This document shows, piece by piece, positions 27,061 through 36,480 of a stretch of 64,000 nucleotides of DNA. Positions within the stretch are counted from its first letter, which is position 1. The number at the start of each line of letters is the position of its first letter. This DNA comes from Persicobacter psychrovividus (GTDB taxonomy: Bacteria > Bacteroidota > Bacteroidia > Cytophagales > Cyclobacteriaceae): contig NZ_AP025292.1 in the NCBI RefSeq assembly GCF_036492425.1, positions 1,488,001 through 1,552,000 on the forward strand, written 5' to 3'. The position numbers and the translations under genes are program-made. The notes under the pieces are model-generated. The model saw nothing but the letters and a program-made list of their open reading frames with translations. It had not been told where the DNA came from and made no database searches.

Positions 27061-29457
27061 TTAGTACCGAGAAACTTTGGAAGCACCAGAGCTTGAAGTT
27101 TCAGATCGTGGCTCGCCTTTAAACTGAATTTTTGATGAACCTGAAGCATCAGCTTTCAGGTTTTTTTCTGCCCAAACTTTTATTTTTGAAGCACCCGAGG
27201 CACGGCATTTTACCTCTGCTGTTCTCAGGTCAATCGCATCAATTTTTGAAGCTCCCGCCGCCTGAAAATCGGACTGTTCCGCAAATCCTGTAAAAGACAT
27301 TTTTGAAGCACCCGAGGCCGTGGCTTCCAGTTTGTAAAACCGCCCCTCACAAAATACCTTGGAGGCTCCCGTGGCAGAAATGCTCACAGGCTGCTTATAG
27401 TTAATTTCCTTTTCTGTCTCGAGTTCACATGCTCCACCCAATTTGATGTGACGAATTTTAGGCGCGGAAATGATGACGCGAATACCATTTCCGCTGTTGT
27501 TAAGCCAGCCGCCTCCTCTTGTGCCAATGGTAATTTTGTTTTGATTGATGGCTACTTCCGTATTATTGACCAGTTCTTCATCCCCATTGACGATCAGGAA
27601 TTCATCTGCTGACTGAATAAGTTCAACCTCAAACGCGCCGTTCACTTCCAGTTCATCACATTTTTCAATCGGTATATTTTCATAATAGCCATGGATATAA
27701 TCCGTAACTTCTGAAGGGACAAAGCTTGCTTCTTTTGGGCAATCCATGCAACTGATTCTTCCGTTGGCCACTTTATATTCTTTATTGGTACTCAAGTAGG
27801 GCATGTCCCGACCTCTGCTACCAAGAATATGATGTACCTGTGGGCCGACTTTGAACTTCAGCCCCTCAGGCAAGAAAAGATTGAGTTTAACGTGTTGCAT
27901 ATGGTAGGTACCCACTTCTGGAAAAGCGAAATACTGATCGAGCATTAAGGTGCCTTCATTGAAAAGTGCATTATAGCTGATCTGTTTGGCAAATTCTTTT
28001 GCTTCCTGCGGATTGGGTCCGTATGCCGTGATTTGTTGTTCAAGTTTGATCTCTGACCCTTTATAATGCTGAATATTGAGCCTCACTTGGCTGAAATCCA
28101 CCCCATTATTTTCATTTACCTGAATGGTCAGTAAACTGTCTTGAGGGATTTCCGCTGTCGTCAATTGTTCAAAAGTGCCTTTACTTTTAAAATTGGCCAT
28201 CTCCATTGGGCCTAAAATAAAGCCACTCACCAAAGCAATTCCCCAAAATACAAACATGCTGATATGAAAAGCAGGATTGCCAAATACCCTTCTCGAAAGG
28301 ATCATGATGCCCAAAAAGATTAAGTACAGACTTGGGATGATCAGAATCAAAAATGCGACTCCAGTAAGGGCAGGAGAAACCATGGAGGTAAAGAGCTGGA
28401 TGTCGAAGGGCAGGTGATTTTGGATCGGAAAGTAGTAGTTCGACCGGATTAAGAGCGCGACCACGATGGTTACCAGCAGGCTAATCCCGACAAGGGAGGT
28501 CATGGCACCAAAGGCGATCCTGACAATATCAATCAGTAAACCGAAAACAGGGCCGAGTGCTTTTTGTAGAAACTTAAAAACTTCGCTCAGTACCCGAAAC
28601 GGAAGCAGTAATATTTTGGTCAGGTTGGTTTCCTGCCCCTCAAGGTTTTTGAGGCTTTTTCGAATGCTTTGCTCTATGTTTTGCAGATTGATGGGCTGCC
28701 CTTGCATTTTCACCTTTTGGCTTGGCGTGTTCGCCTCCTCAAGCAATGCCCATAATATCAGGTAGATAAATATTGCTGACCCACCAAAGAAAATGAGGGC
28801 TACAAAAATCAATCGGATAATCATCACATCGAGCTTATAAAAAGCGGCGATGCCAGAGCAAATTCCCCCAAGAACCTTATTATCGGGATTACGGAAAATC
28901 TGTCGGTCATTTTTATCTTCAGGAAATTCCACCCGCTCAGGAAGTATCAGTGAAAGACACAAATAGATGATGGCAAATGCCGCCGCCAATGATGGGACGA
29001 GGCTGAAGCCGAAAAAGAAGATCAGAAAGCCGATGCGGATCCATAGTGGATCGACGTGAAAATACCTGCCCAATCCAGCAAGGACGCCACCGATCACTTT
29101 TCTGCCCGTATCCCTGAAGAAACGTTTATGTACTTGAAAGTCTTCCGCCTCATCCTCCTGAGTGGTATTCGAGCTGTATTGACTATTGTTATCGAACGTT
29201 TCAAAATCATTGATACTCCCGAGGGTTTCCATGAGTTCCTCAACATCCTCAAGGGTGATGGCCTGTTTTTGCTCATCAAGTTTACCCATGAAAATTTCCG
29301 CAATACGATTTTCAATATCCTCAATGATCACGTAGCTGTCAGGGTAAGGCGAGAAATGCTGACGGATATTTTCAAGGTATTCGTTTAAAATCAGGTAGCC
29401 GTCTTCATCTATATGGAAGATGATTCCACCAATGCTTATGCTTAGGCTTTTTTTCAT
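27061..29457 (-). CDS. PspC-domain membrane protein with C-terminal GIN (DUF2807) beta-helix
   Basis: A 798-residue protein starting at MKKSLSISIGGIIFHI. The order is: an N-terminal soluble part (1-110); a first PspC domain (RKVIGGVLAGLGRYFHVDPL); a second PspC domain (NKVLGGICSGIAAFYKLDVM); a block of further helices to about residue 430; then an extracytoplasmic part ending in a GIN-type beta-helix. The last 120 residues repeat (S/A)GASK six times, one per helix turn. The start overlaps the PadR stop by four bases (ATGA), so the two are co-translated. The role is probably envelope-stress sensing or control, inferred from PspC. Confidence 0.9.
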   Translation of the reverse strand: MKKSLSISIGGIIFHIDEDGYLILNEYLENIRQHFSPYPDSYVIIEDIENRIAEIFMGKLDEQKQAITLEDVEELMETLGSINDFETFDNNSQYSSNTTQEDEAEDFQVHKRFFRDTGRKVIGGVLAGLGRYFHVDPLWIRIGFLIFFFGFSLVPSLAAAFAIIYLCLSLILPERVEFPEDKNDRQIFRNPDNKVLGGICSGIAAFYKLDVMIIRLIFVALIFFGGSAIFIYLILWALLEEANTPSQKVKMQGQPINLQNIEQSIRKSLKNLEGQETNLTKILLLPFRVLSEVFKFLQKALGPVFGLLIDIVRIAFGAMTSLVGISLLVTIVVALLIRSNYYFPIQNHLPFDIQLFTSMVSPALTGVAFLILIIPSLYLIFLGIMILSRRVFGNPAFHISMFVFWGIALVSGFILGPMEMANFKSKGTFEQLTTAEIPQDSLLTIQVNENNGVDFSQVRLNIQHYKGSEIKLEQQITAYGPNPQEAKEFAKQISYNALFNEGTLMLDQYFAFPEVGTYHMQHVKLNLFLPEGLKFKVGPQVHHILGSRGRDMPYLSTNKEYKVANGRISCMDCPKEASFVPSEVTDYIHGYYENIPIEKCDELEVNGAFEVELIQSADEFLIVNGDEELVNNTEVAINQNKITIGTRGGGWLNNSGNGIRVIISAPKIRHIKLGGACELETEKEINYKQPVSISATGASKVFCEGRFYKLEATASGASKMSFTGFAEQSDFQAAGASKIDAIDLRTAEVKCRASGASKIKVWAEKNLKADASGSSKIQFKGEPRSETSSSGASKVSRY

Positions 29458-29792
29458 TTTTGTTCCGCTTGGTCTATGATGTAGGTAGTTTTGCTTTGTA
29501 ATTGGTGCCAATGGTCAAGCCATTGCGCTAATTGGGCTTTTCCCGCTTCAGTAATATGGAGGTAGCTGGTATTTGGGCTGTCCTCTGCCTGAGGGGCTAA
29601 TTTTTCAATGAATCCTTGTGCCCCGAGCCGATACACCGTGGGAAAAAAAATACCTTCAACCCATAATACACCCGTTGCTTTTAATTCATTGATCACCCTG
29701 TTGATGTTTTGTTTTTCATTTTTGCAAAGCAACAAGGTGTAAAAAGCAATAAAGTGCTCGTTTGAAATTAGTTGAGCCTGCTTATTGTCCAT
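29454..29792 (-). CDS. PadR-family transcriptional regulator
   Basis: A 112-residue winged-helix regulator. The start is set at MDNKQAQLIS; an upstream ATG adds 18 residues without homology. Helices and wing are visible: INRVINELKATGVLWVEGIF, FFPTVYRLGAQGFIEKL, then YLHITEAGKAQLAQWLDHW. In PadR-PspC pairs of Bacteroidota the regulator usually controls its own operon. It overlaps the PspC gene by four bases. An acat-N16-atgt sequence at about 29794-29817, just upstream of the start, is a weak operator candidate. Confidence 0.85.
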   Translation of the reverse strand: MDNKQAQLISNEHFIAFYTLLLCKNEKQNINRVINELKATGVLWVEGIFFPTVYRLGAQGFIEKLAPQAEDSPNTSYLHITEAGKAQLAQWLDHWHQLQSKTTYIIDQAEQK

Positions 29793-30319
29793 ACATTTGT
29801 ATTTATTTGTTAATGTAATTTTACGGACAATCAGTTTATTTGTCAAGGCTGATTCATGGTATTTTCATAAAAGAATGCATTTTATTGATCTTATTCTATT
29901 GGTGGTGTTTGAATAGTTATAAAATGTTCGTAGGAGGACACTGCGTTCAGTAAATCAAATGTAACTTTGAAAAATTGCCGCAATATTAAATATTCGTTTG
30001 ATATCAGCGTGATTCAAAAAATAAATTCATTATTTTACATTAATATTTTAGGGTAAAGATGAATAATTTACACTTGTATTAATGTAGCACCTAAAAATTG
30101 TATCAAAAAATACAGGTCACTAATTTTTGATCTTTAGTTAATGAGGCATAAATAGCCTATTGATTTAAATTTTTGTATTATTGCGGATTCAATTACAATA
30201 TGAGTCTGTTAAAACTAACCACATTATCTGGTGTTATTTTTTCAGGTTAGTTCATTATTGACTTTTAGGTTCCTGCTATTGATCAAAAAAATAGCGGAAC
30301 AGCGGGATTATTATCATTT
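29793..30319. other. Gene-free divergent promoter region
   Basis: About 527 AT-rich bases between the divergent PadR and acyltransferase genes. No ORF, strong hairpin or repeat is seen. The part near 30165-30185 (tttaaatttttgtattattg) is promoter-like for the acyltransferase gene. Confidence 0.3.
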
Positions 30320-32044
30320 ATGAAAAGAGATATTTCAAAAAAGGAGTTTTACGAAGCCTTGAATAAAGGGGCGTTGAAGTTAGAGACATCCTCATTGTTT
30401 CAGACCTTCAACTCCAAAGGGTTGGAGAATGATCAGCAGGGACACAGTTTCTTCGATACTTTCTTTGATGATTTAAATATAGATATTGAAGTTAACCCAA
30501 GGGAACTTCGTCGAATACCTAAATCAGGTGCATTCGTGACCGTGAGTAACAATCCTTTCGGATATGTGGATTTCATGGCATTATTACATTTAGTCAGTGC
30601 TCGCCGTGACGACTTCATGATTGGAGAAGAACGGAGTGTAAATATTGAGGCGCTTTCCCCTTATTTAACCGATGATAAGGAGTCTTTCTCGGAGGTGTTG
30701 AAAGCATCGATCAGTAAGGAGCAAGGCTTGGGGCTTTTCCCTTCAGGGAATGTGGAAAGTTACTATACCGATGACAAAGAAATTGCCGATCGACAGTGGG
30801 ATTTTTCTTTACTTTCGGAGATTAGGGATGCTAATGTACCGATCATCCCCATTTATATTCAAGGGCAAAACGATGTGTTCTTCCACCTGATGGAAGCTTC
30901 AAAATCGGATAAGGAACTTGATTTAAGCAAATGGGCAACACCAGGGCGTAAAACCCTCAGAATGCGTATCGGTAATCCAATTTCTGTAGAAGAACAGCAA
31001 AATTTCAAGGATGCCAATCGTTTCTCAAGGTTCCTTCGTGTTAAAACCATGATGCTCGGTTGCCTGCTTGAGCCGCAAATCAATTCAGAAGGATTTTTCA
31101 ATAAAACCTCTATTGTTGCCAGTAATGTAGACAAAGACCTGGAGGTAGAAGAAATTATTGACGCGGTTCCGGTGTCTGTTATTGAGCAAGAGCTGGAAGA
31201 AATCAAAGACCTGAAGGTTTTGACCAACAGTGTTTATGATGCTTACGTTTCCTCTTCCCGACGTATTCCAAATATATTGCGTGAAATTGGCCGTCTGCGT
31301 GAGATCACTTTCCGAGCAGTAGGAGAGGGCACCAACAAGGCAGTGGATTTGGATGAGTATGATTTGTACTATCACCACCTTTTTGTGTGGGATACTGAAA
31401 ATAAAAAAATTGTAGGTTCTTACCGTATTGGTAAAGGGCAGGAAATTATGAACAAATATGGTATCAAAGGATTTTATACCAGTTCATTATTTCACATGGA
31501 TCCAGCCTTCAGCCATTATCTGGAGAGAGGATGTGAGCTTGGCCGTTCTTTCGTAAGAAGCGAATATCAGTTGAAACGTTTGCCATTGTATTTGTTGTGG
31601 CAGGGGTTATTGTCATTGATGTTTTCTGAAAAGAATAATTATCAGTACCTGTTGGGCCCAGTAAGTATTTCTAATGAATACACCGATTTATCGAAAAGCC
31701 TGATTGCTCAGTTTGTGAAGAAATATTATTTCGATCATGAGTTGGCGAAATTGATTCACCCATTGAATGAATTCAAGATCGATCTTTCAGACCTTGATCA
31801 TGAGCCACTCTGGGATTTTACAGGTGATGATTTCCAACGATTCGATAAATTGATTGGTGATGTGGATCCGAAACACCACGGTGTGCCGATTCTGCTGAAA
31901 AAATACATTAAGCAAAGTGGTAAAATTCTGGCCTTTAATGTCGATCCAGATTTTAACGATGCCATTGATGGATTTTTGTTGCTTAATATGGAAGATATTC
32001 CTCAGGACCAGCTCGCTGATTTAACCAAAAATATGGATGTTTAA
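30320..32044 (+). CDS. OlsF/GlsF-like lipid acyltransferase (PlsC-type plus GNAT domain)
   Basis: A 574-residue two-domain protein resembling the bifunctional enzymes that make ornithine or glycine lipids. An N-terminal O-acyltransferase-like domain spans about residues 50-250. A C-terminal GNAT-like N-acyltransferase domain spans about 300-510 (LREITFRAVGEGT, FVWDTENKKIVGSYRIGKG, CELGRSFVRSEYQ, YQYLLGPVSISNEY). In relatives the first domain carries NHPFGG with a catalytic His; here it reads S76-NNPFGYVD, so the His is Asn78. The later motif FPSGNVES replaces the usual FPSG/FPEG form. The first domain may be inactive. The product lipid is inference. Confidence 0.78.
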   Translation: MKRDISKKEFYEALNKGALKLETSSLFQTFNSKGLENDQQGHSFFDTFFDDLNIDIEVNPRELRRIPKSGAFVTVSNNPFGYVDFMALLHLVSARRDDFMIGEERSVNIEALSPYLTDDKESFSEVLKASISKEQGLGLFPSGNVESYYTDDKEIADRQWDFSLLSEIRDANVPIIPIYIQGQNDVFFHLMEASKSDKELDLSKWATPGRKTLRMRIGNPISVEEQQNFKDANRFSRFLRVKTMMLGCLLEPQINSEGFFNKTSIVASNVDKDLEVEEIIDAVPVSVIEQELEEIKDLKVLTNSVYDAYVSSSRRIPNILREIGRLREITFRAVGEGTNKAVDLDEYDLYYHHLFVWDTENKKIVGSYRIGKGQEIMNKYGIKGFYTSSLFHMDPAFSHYLERGCELGRSFVRSEYQLKRLPLYLLWQGLLSLMFSEKNNYQYLLGPVSISNEYTDLSKSLIAQFVKKYYFDHELAKLIHPLNEFKIDLSDLDHEPLWDFTGDDFQRFDKLIGDVDPKHHGVPILLKKYIKQSGKILAFNVDPDFNDAIDGFLLLNMEDIPQDQLADLTKNMDV

Positions 32045-32051
32045 TTCCTTA

Positions 32052-32088
32052 AAAGCTAAGTAGTGATCAACTGCTTAGCTTTTTTTTA
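32052..32088 (+). terminator. Terminator of the acyltransferase gene
   Basis: aaagctaag / cttagcttt stem with a 13-base loop, followed by T8. The convergent barrel gene ends in the same place. Confidence 0.8.
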
Positions 32089-32817
32089 TCTCCTGCGGCG
32101 CTTCTTCCCACCCTTGGAACGCCCTTTTTTACCCGTATTGATAATCACCCCAACGGAGATTTCATAGCCTGTAAAATCAAGCTGGGCATCGGGTTCCGAA
32201 AAAGCCAGCTCCTGTAATTGGTCAGACTGATCCATCCCCACAACGGTTCCTCTCCACGCATACTGACTTTGTCCCGAAAGGTAAGAGGCTTCCATTGTCA
32301 GGCTCAATTGGCTGTTGATATCCACCATATAACCAAGGCCTGCCCGATAGCCGTAGCCCAAGCCATTATCATTTTCTATGGCCGCATTGGCCAGCTTCCA
32401 GTCGTAAGTGGATTTGAAGGCTCGGTCAAAATTCCCTTCATGGGTGCTGAGGTCTAAATTGCCGTATCCAAAGCCGCCGCCCCGCAGTTGAAAAACGCCC
32501 AAGGGGGTGGGGATGCTGAAAGTGAGCTCCACGGGTACCATTAAGGAGAAGAAAGGGTTGACCAAAGAGTTTGAGCTTTCAAGGGCTGAATTTTTGATAT
32601 TCATTCCTCCCATCCGAAAGAGCGTAACCCCCGTTTCTATGCCAACTAAGCCCCATTGCTGCCCCCAGCCTCTAAAAGAAAAGGGAGTGATGGGATTGGA
32701 GAAATCGCCTTGCTTGCTGAAAAAATAAGTTGCAGAGAGGCCGAACTGGGCTTTTGCCGTTTGAACAGAAAATAACAAACAGGAGATCAGTAAAATTTTG
32801 AGGAATTTGTCAGGCAT
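32086..32817 (-). CDS. Outer-membrane beta-barrel protein with basic C-terminal tail
   Basis: A 243-residue protein with a signal peptide (to about AKAQ, residue 24) and amphipathic strands: FGLSATYFFSKQGDF, WGLVGIETGVTLFRMGG, YGYRAGLGYMVDINSQLSL, LDFTGYEISVGVIINTG. The family is not identified beyond barrel-like. The last strand is followed by a tail of about 14 residues, nearly all Lys/Arg/Gly (KKGRSKGGKKRRRR). No terminal aromatic residue is left for the usual BAM signal, unless the strand GYEISVGVIINTG serves internally. Confidence 0.78.
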   Translation of the reverse strand: MPDKFLKILLISCLLFSVQTAKAQFGLSATYFFSKQGDFSNPITPFSFRGWGQQWGLVGIETGVTLFRMGGMNIKNSALESSNSLVNPFFSLMVPVELTFSIPTPLGVFQLRGGGFGYGNLDLSTHEGNFDRAFKSTYDWKLANAAIENDNGLGYGYRAGLGYMVDINSQLSLTMEASYLSGQSQYAWRGTVVGMDQSDQLQELAFSEPDAQLDFTGYEISVGVIINTGKKGRSKGGKKRRRR

Positions 32818-32837
32818 TATATTTTTTTCTTAAACAT

Positions 32838-32869
32838 AAAAAACGCCAAGGGATTTTCCTTGGCGTTTA
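32838..32869 (-). terminator. Terminator of the GAF-PAS gene (minus strand)
   Basis: aaaacgccaagg / ccttggcgttt stem with a six-base loop, with U5 on the minus strand. Confidence 0.85.
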
Positions 32870-32906
32870 GGGTATATTTTACGCGAACAGCTGGAGGGTT
32901 GTCCAA

Positions 32907-34697
32907 TTATTTCGCGGCGGCATTTGTCGCACTTTTCAGCTTCATTAATTCTTCTTCCAGCTGACGAATACGGTCTTCATTTTCATATTTTTCAGTTTCA
33001 TCAAACTGAATTCCCAAAAGACCTGTTTTGCCGAGGTAGTCGATATAAAATGGCATTTTTATCGTTCTGAGGTATTTGGTCTTGCCACCTGCAATTTCCG
33101 ATAGCTCCGTTTGGCGATATTCCCTCATGCCTGTGCGCATGATTTCCTTCTCCTCCTCAACCATCGGTGTACCTGTTTTCTCTCCGAAAAAGTCTAAGTC
33201 CGATTTGCCCAATAAATCCTCTGCAGTACAATTATGAGCCTTGCAAACCGCCTCATTAACCATAATCATTCTGCATTCATCATCTTTCATGAAAAGCTTA
33301 TTCGGTACTTCATTAAAGATTTTGGTAAACACATTGGCATGCTGTTTCTGCTCGTTTAACATTCGGTCATGCTGACTTTTCTGCTCGTCCTGCATGCGGG
33401 TCATTTGCTCGTGTGTTGCATGCAGCTCTTCCATATTCTGGCGCATTTCTTCTTCCTGTGCCCGAAGTTGTTCCGTTGCCAATTGCGATTCCTTCAGTAG
33501 GATATTTGTGCGTGCGGCCACTTTTCTGTTCACCAAATAGGCTGCAATAGAAGAGGAAACAGCCTTCAGGTACTCCATCTGATATTTGTTCAGCACATTA
33601 AAAGCAGCAGATTCAAAGACGGCCACAATTTCCTCATTGTAAATCATTGGAAGAATGGCGATGCATCTTGGGTTGGCTTCACCGAGCCCAGAAGTAATCT
33701 TCACGTAATCATTTGGTACATCCGTCAGGAAGATCGGCTCGCGCTCAAGATAACACTGCCCGATGAGTCCTTCACCAATCTGAATCTCCCCATCAATAAA
33801 TTTCTTGCGGTCATAAGCATATGCAGCGGACAATCGCAAAAGATCCTTACCTTCTTTCTGCTCTACAAGATACAGACCTCCCTGTACCGATCCCGTGTAC
33901 TTCACCACTTCATGCACAAGCGCATCAAGCATTTCTTGGTCTTGTAAATTTGATCTCAGTAAAGCATCTACTTCAGAGATGCCCGAGATAATCCATTGCC
34001 TATGCTCGTCTTCTTTTTTCTGCTTTTCAATCTCCTCAAGGTAGTCTTTCATCTCTTTGGATTGTACAGCGAGGGTCGTTTGCTTTTCTTCCATTTCGCT
34101 TACCAGCTTTCCGTTATTCTGACGTTGTTTGTGTGCGAAAAACTCCATCAGACCAACCAAAAAGAAGATGTTTAAGGCGGTGCCTGCGGAGAATACTTTA
34201 TAGAAAAAGCTGCCGCTAACGCCTAAAATATGACCTTCAGGGTCGATAAATTCTGGAGTGAAATAGGGCGGAAGAAAGCATACCAATGTAAAGGCAACAC
34301 TACCGACCAGCTGCGCTTTATTTTTCAGTGAGAAAATCACGAAGGGTAAAATCACAGCCACAATCTGCATCAGGATGATGGGTAACCTTGGGCTTTGTCC
34401 TAAGGCTGTATCAGCAATAGAAATCAGCATAATATTGATGGCAGTACCAAAGACCAAAACGTTAGCTGCTGATTGCGCCGCGCCGCGCCATGCTAATGCA
34501 AGGCAGGTGAAAGCGACAAGCATTTCGAGCCCTGGCAGCCATAAATGCTGTGAGTGGCCATAAAATAGGAAAGTCATACAGGTGGCAGCAAGGGCCAGCA
34601 TGTTACAAGAGGTAATGACCGTCGCATGCAAATTATTGCGTTGGTGACCGTCCAGGTGTTGATGTCTTTCCCCGTTGAAAAATGTGGAAAATATCAT
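32907..34697 (-). CDS. Membrane sensor with GAF and PAS domains, no output domain
   Basis: A 596-residue protein. Residues 25-195 hold about six membrane helices. A coiled coil follows (EEKQTTLAVQSKEMKDYLEE), then a GAF domain at about 225-375 (VKYTGSVQGGLYLV, IGEGLIGQCYLEREPIFL). A second long coiled coil spans 385-445, and a PAS domain lies at about 450-560 (NKLFMKDDECRMIMVNEAVC, GKSDLDFFGEKTG), with a short helical end. No kinase, GGDEF, EAL or helix-turn-helix follows, so it must signal by contact. Similar GAF-coil-PAS proteins occur in Cytophagales, usually with a histidine kinase. Confidence 0.88.
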   Translation of the reverse strand: MIFSTFFNGERHQHLDGHQRNNLHATVITSCNMLALAATCMTFLFYGHSQHLWLPGLEMLVAFTCLALAWRGAAQSAANVLVFGTAINIMLISIADTALGQSPRLPIILMQIVAVILPFVIFSLKNKAQLVGSVAFTLVCFLPPYFTPEFIDPEGHILGVSGSFFYKVFSAGTALNIFFLVGLMEFFAHKQRQNNGKLVSEMEEKQTTLAVQSKEMKDYLEEIEKQKKEDEHRQWIISGISEVDALLRSNLQDQEMLDALVHEVVKYTGSVQGGLYLVEQKEGKDLLRLSAAYAYDRKKFIDGEIQIGEGLIGQCYLEREPIFLTDVPNDYVKITSGLGEANPRCIAILPMIYNEEIVAVFESAAFNVLNKYQMEYLKAVSSSIAAYLVNRKVAARTNILLKESQLATEQLRAQEEEMRQNMEELHATHEQMTRMQDEQKSQHDRMLNEQKQHANVFTKIFNEVPNKLFMKDDECRMIMVNEAVCKAHNCTAEDLLGKSDLDFFGEKTGTPMVEEEKEIMRTGMREYRQTELSEIAGGKTKYLRTIKMPFYIDYLGKTGLLGIQFDETEKYENEDRIRQLEEELMKLKSATNAAAK

Positions 34698-34773
34698 AAT
34701 CTTAAATCAGATTAGCTAAAAAATAGATATATTGATATAATTATAGTGATTTTTTTTAATATATGATAATCTT

Positions 34774-35532
34774 ATGAAAAATTATTCTTCCATAGGTGGA
34801 GTGTTCTCTGGCGGAGGGGTGCGGGGTGTTGCTCATTTGGGGGTAATTAAGGCGCTGCAGGCTCGTGGAATAAATTTCGATATCGTTGCGGGCACCAGTT
34901 CTGGGGCACTTGTTGCCTGCTTTTATGCGGCGGGAGTTTCCCCTGATGATACCCTCGAAATCTTTAAAACCCTTACGGTTAGAAAGCTGCTCAAGCCAGC
35001 ATGGAATCGGCGAGGATTATTGGACTTGCATCAGCTTACACCTTTATTTGATCAGTATCTCCCTGTACGCACTTTTGAAGCCCTCGAAAAGCCATTGACT
35101 ATTTGTGCAATTAATATGACCGATGGGCAAGTGAAGTATTTTCAGTCGGGGGATTTATATGCACCGCTAATGGCGAGTTGTGCATTGCCGGGCATTTTTG
35201 CCCCGATTATTATTGACGGTAAGCAGTATGTGGATGGTGGGATGTTGAATAATTTACCCGTGGAGGCGATTCTGGGCCGTGCAGATTTTATTGTGGGAAG
35301 CCATTGCAATGTGGTTAAGAAGGGGGACGAGCTGCTGACCATCAAAAAAAATATTGAAAGATGCCTGCTGATGGCCGTTGGTGCCAATGTGAAAAATAGC
35401 CAAAAATGGTGTAACTGGTTTATTGAGCCACCATTACTTTGTGATTTTCAAGCCTTGGAAATGAAGCGCCTTGATCAGATTTTTCAGATTGGTTATGAAT
35501 ATGCTTCCCGTTATTTAGATTCACATCTGTAA
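34774..35532 (+). CDS. Patatin-like phospholipase (RssA-type)
   Basis: A 252-residue soluble serine hydrolase. The oxyanion loop is SGGGVRGVAHLG, the nucleophile S42 lies in AGTSSGA, and the partner Asp lies in YVDGGMLNNLP near residue 155. The catalytic Ser-Asp dyad is complete, so lipid acyl hydrolase activity is plausible; the substrate is unknown. It is followed 71 bases later by an acyltransferase gene, a spacing that allows cotranscription and suggests joint lipid remodelling. Confidence 0.92.
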   Translation: MKNYSSIGGVFSGGGVRGVAHLGVIKALQARGINFDIVAGTSSGALVACFYAAGVSPDDTLEIFKTLTVRKLLKPAWNRRGLLDLHQLTPLFDQYLPVRTFEALEKPLTICAINMTDGQVKYFQSGDLYAPLMASCALPGIFAPIIIDGKQYVDGGMLNNLPVEAILGRADFIVGSHCNVVKKGDELLTIKKNIERCLLMAVGANVKNSQKWCNWFIEPPLLCDFQALEMKRLDQIFQIGYEYASRYLDSHL

Positions 35533-35603
35533 AAAGTTTATTTGTAGGCTCAGTTTTTATTTCTCTAATTAAAAAGTAATTTTGAGCCTCAACTGAAATT
35601 TAT

Positions 35604-36173
35604 ATGTGGTATTTGATTGCTAAGATTATTTTTAAAGTTTCTGGTTGGACTGTTGAGCGCTCTTTTTCTGATGATGTCAAAAAGGCGGTCGTGATTGCAG
35701 CTCCGCACACCAGTAACTGGGATATTATTTATGCTCGTGCGGGCTTTTTTCTCATGAACTTGCCTGTTCGTTTCACCATTAAGCACGAGTGGGTGAAAAA
35801 CCCTTTTGTGGGAGGCTTGCTCAAACAGCTCGGAGCCATCGGAATTGATCGCCGACCAAAAGGGGAGCGTACCGATAAAAAACGCTCGATGGTGGATGCC
35901 ATGGCCAACCTGTATGAAGGTGTGGACGAGATGATGATTTTGGTCACGCCTGAAGGTACAAGAAAATATGCCCCAAAATGGAAGACTGGTTTTTACCGCT
36001 TGGCGCAACAGGCTAATGTGCCGATTGCATTGGGCTATTTGGATTATGAAAATAAAAAAGCGGGTATTGGAACGTTGGTTTACCCTTCGGGAGATTATGA
36101 AGCTGACCTTAAGCTGATTCAGGATTTTTATCGGCCGATTAAAGGACGATTCCCCGAGCAGGGCATCCGTTAA
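35604..36173 (+). CDS. PlsC-type 1-acylglycerol-3-phosphate acyltransferase family protein
   Basis: A 189-residue acyltransferase. The catalytic HX4D motif is intact: H35-TSNW-D40 in APHTSNWD. TPEGTRKYAPKWKTGFYRLA supplies the substrate-binding EGTR motif. The single N-terminal hydrophobic segment anchors it to the membrane. It is shorter than PlsC of E. coli (245) and belongs to a small subgroup with unclear acceptors. A terminator follows. Confidence 0.9.
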   Translation: MWYLIAKIIFKVSGWTVERSFSDDVKKAVVIAAPHTSNWDIIYARAGFFLMNLPVRFTIKHEWVKNPFVGGLLKQLGAIGIDRRPKGERTDKKRSMVDAMANLYEGVDEMMILVTPEGTRKYAPKWKTGFYRLAQQANVPIALGYLDYENKKAGIGTLVYPSGDYEADLKLIQDFYRPIKGRFPEQGIR

Positions 36174-36189
36174 GAAAGGAAAAATATTT

Positions 36190-36220
36190 AAAGGGGAGGC
36201 AAAAGCTTCCCCTTTTTTTT
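36190..36220 (+). terminator. Terminator of the acyltransferase gene
   Basis: aaggggag / cttcccctt-type stem with T8 directly after. Confidence 0.85.
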
Positions 36221-36279
36221 CGGTCAAAATCTCGTTTCCGACTTGGATTTCTATCAATACTCCTTAAATTTGACTTAAG

Positions 36280-36434
36280 AAATGGTTCCTCAGAAGGATT
36301 AAAAGGGAATCTTGTGAAAATCAAGAACTGTTCCCGCAACTGTAATTTCGAGCAATGCCACGCTCATCCCTCACCACTGCCAAAAGAGGCGGGAAGGTCG
36401 AGTTAGTGGTTCGGAAAGTCAGGAGACCTGCCAA
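36280..36434 (+). promoter_or_regulatory. Cobalamin (B12) riboswitch
   Basis: Core visible: aatggttcctcagaaggatt, aaaagggaatcttgtgaaaa, then aagaactgttcccgcaactg and, after the variable arm, agtcaggagacctgcc (the B12 box, about 36417-36432). It precedes the cobT-cobS-cobC genes but lies about 380 bases from the cobT start. The intervening leader holds a short ORF and two intrinsic terminators, so control is likely at transcription. Expression should fall with high adenosylcobalamin. Confidence 0.95.
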
Positions 36435-36480
36435 TTTCAAATCTTTAATAAGGTGATTTTCCGCTCGGGATAGGCAGAAA

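Noticed and set aside
35589-36257. 222-codon minus-strand frame overlapping the PlsC-type gene
   Set aside because: The plus-strand gene carries HX4D and EGTR motifs; the minus frame has no recognisable feature.
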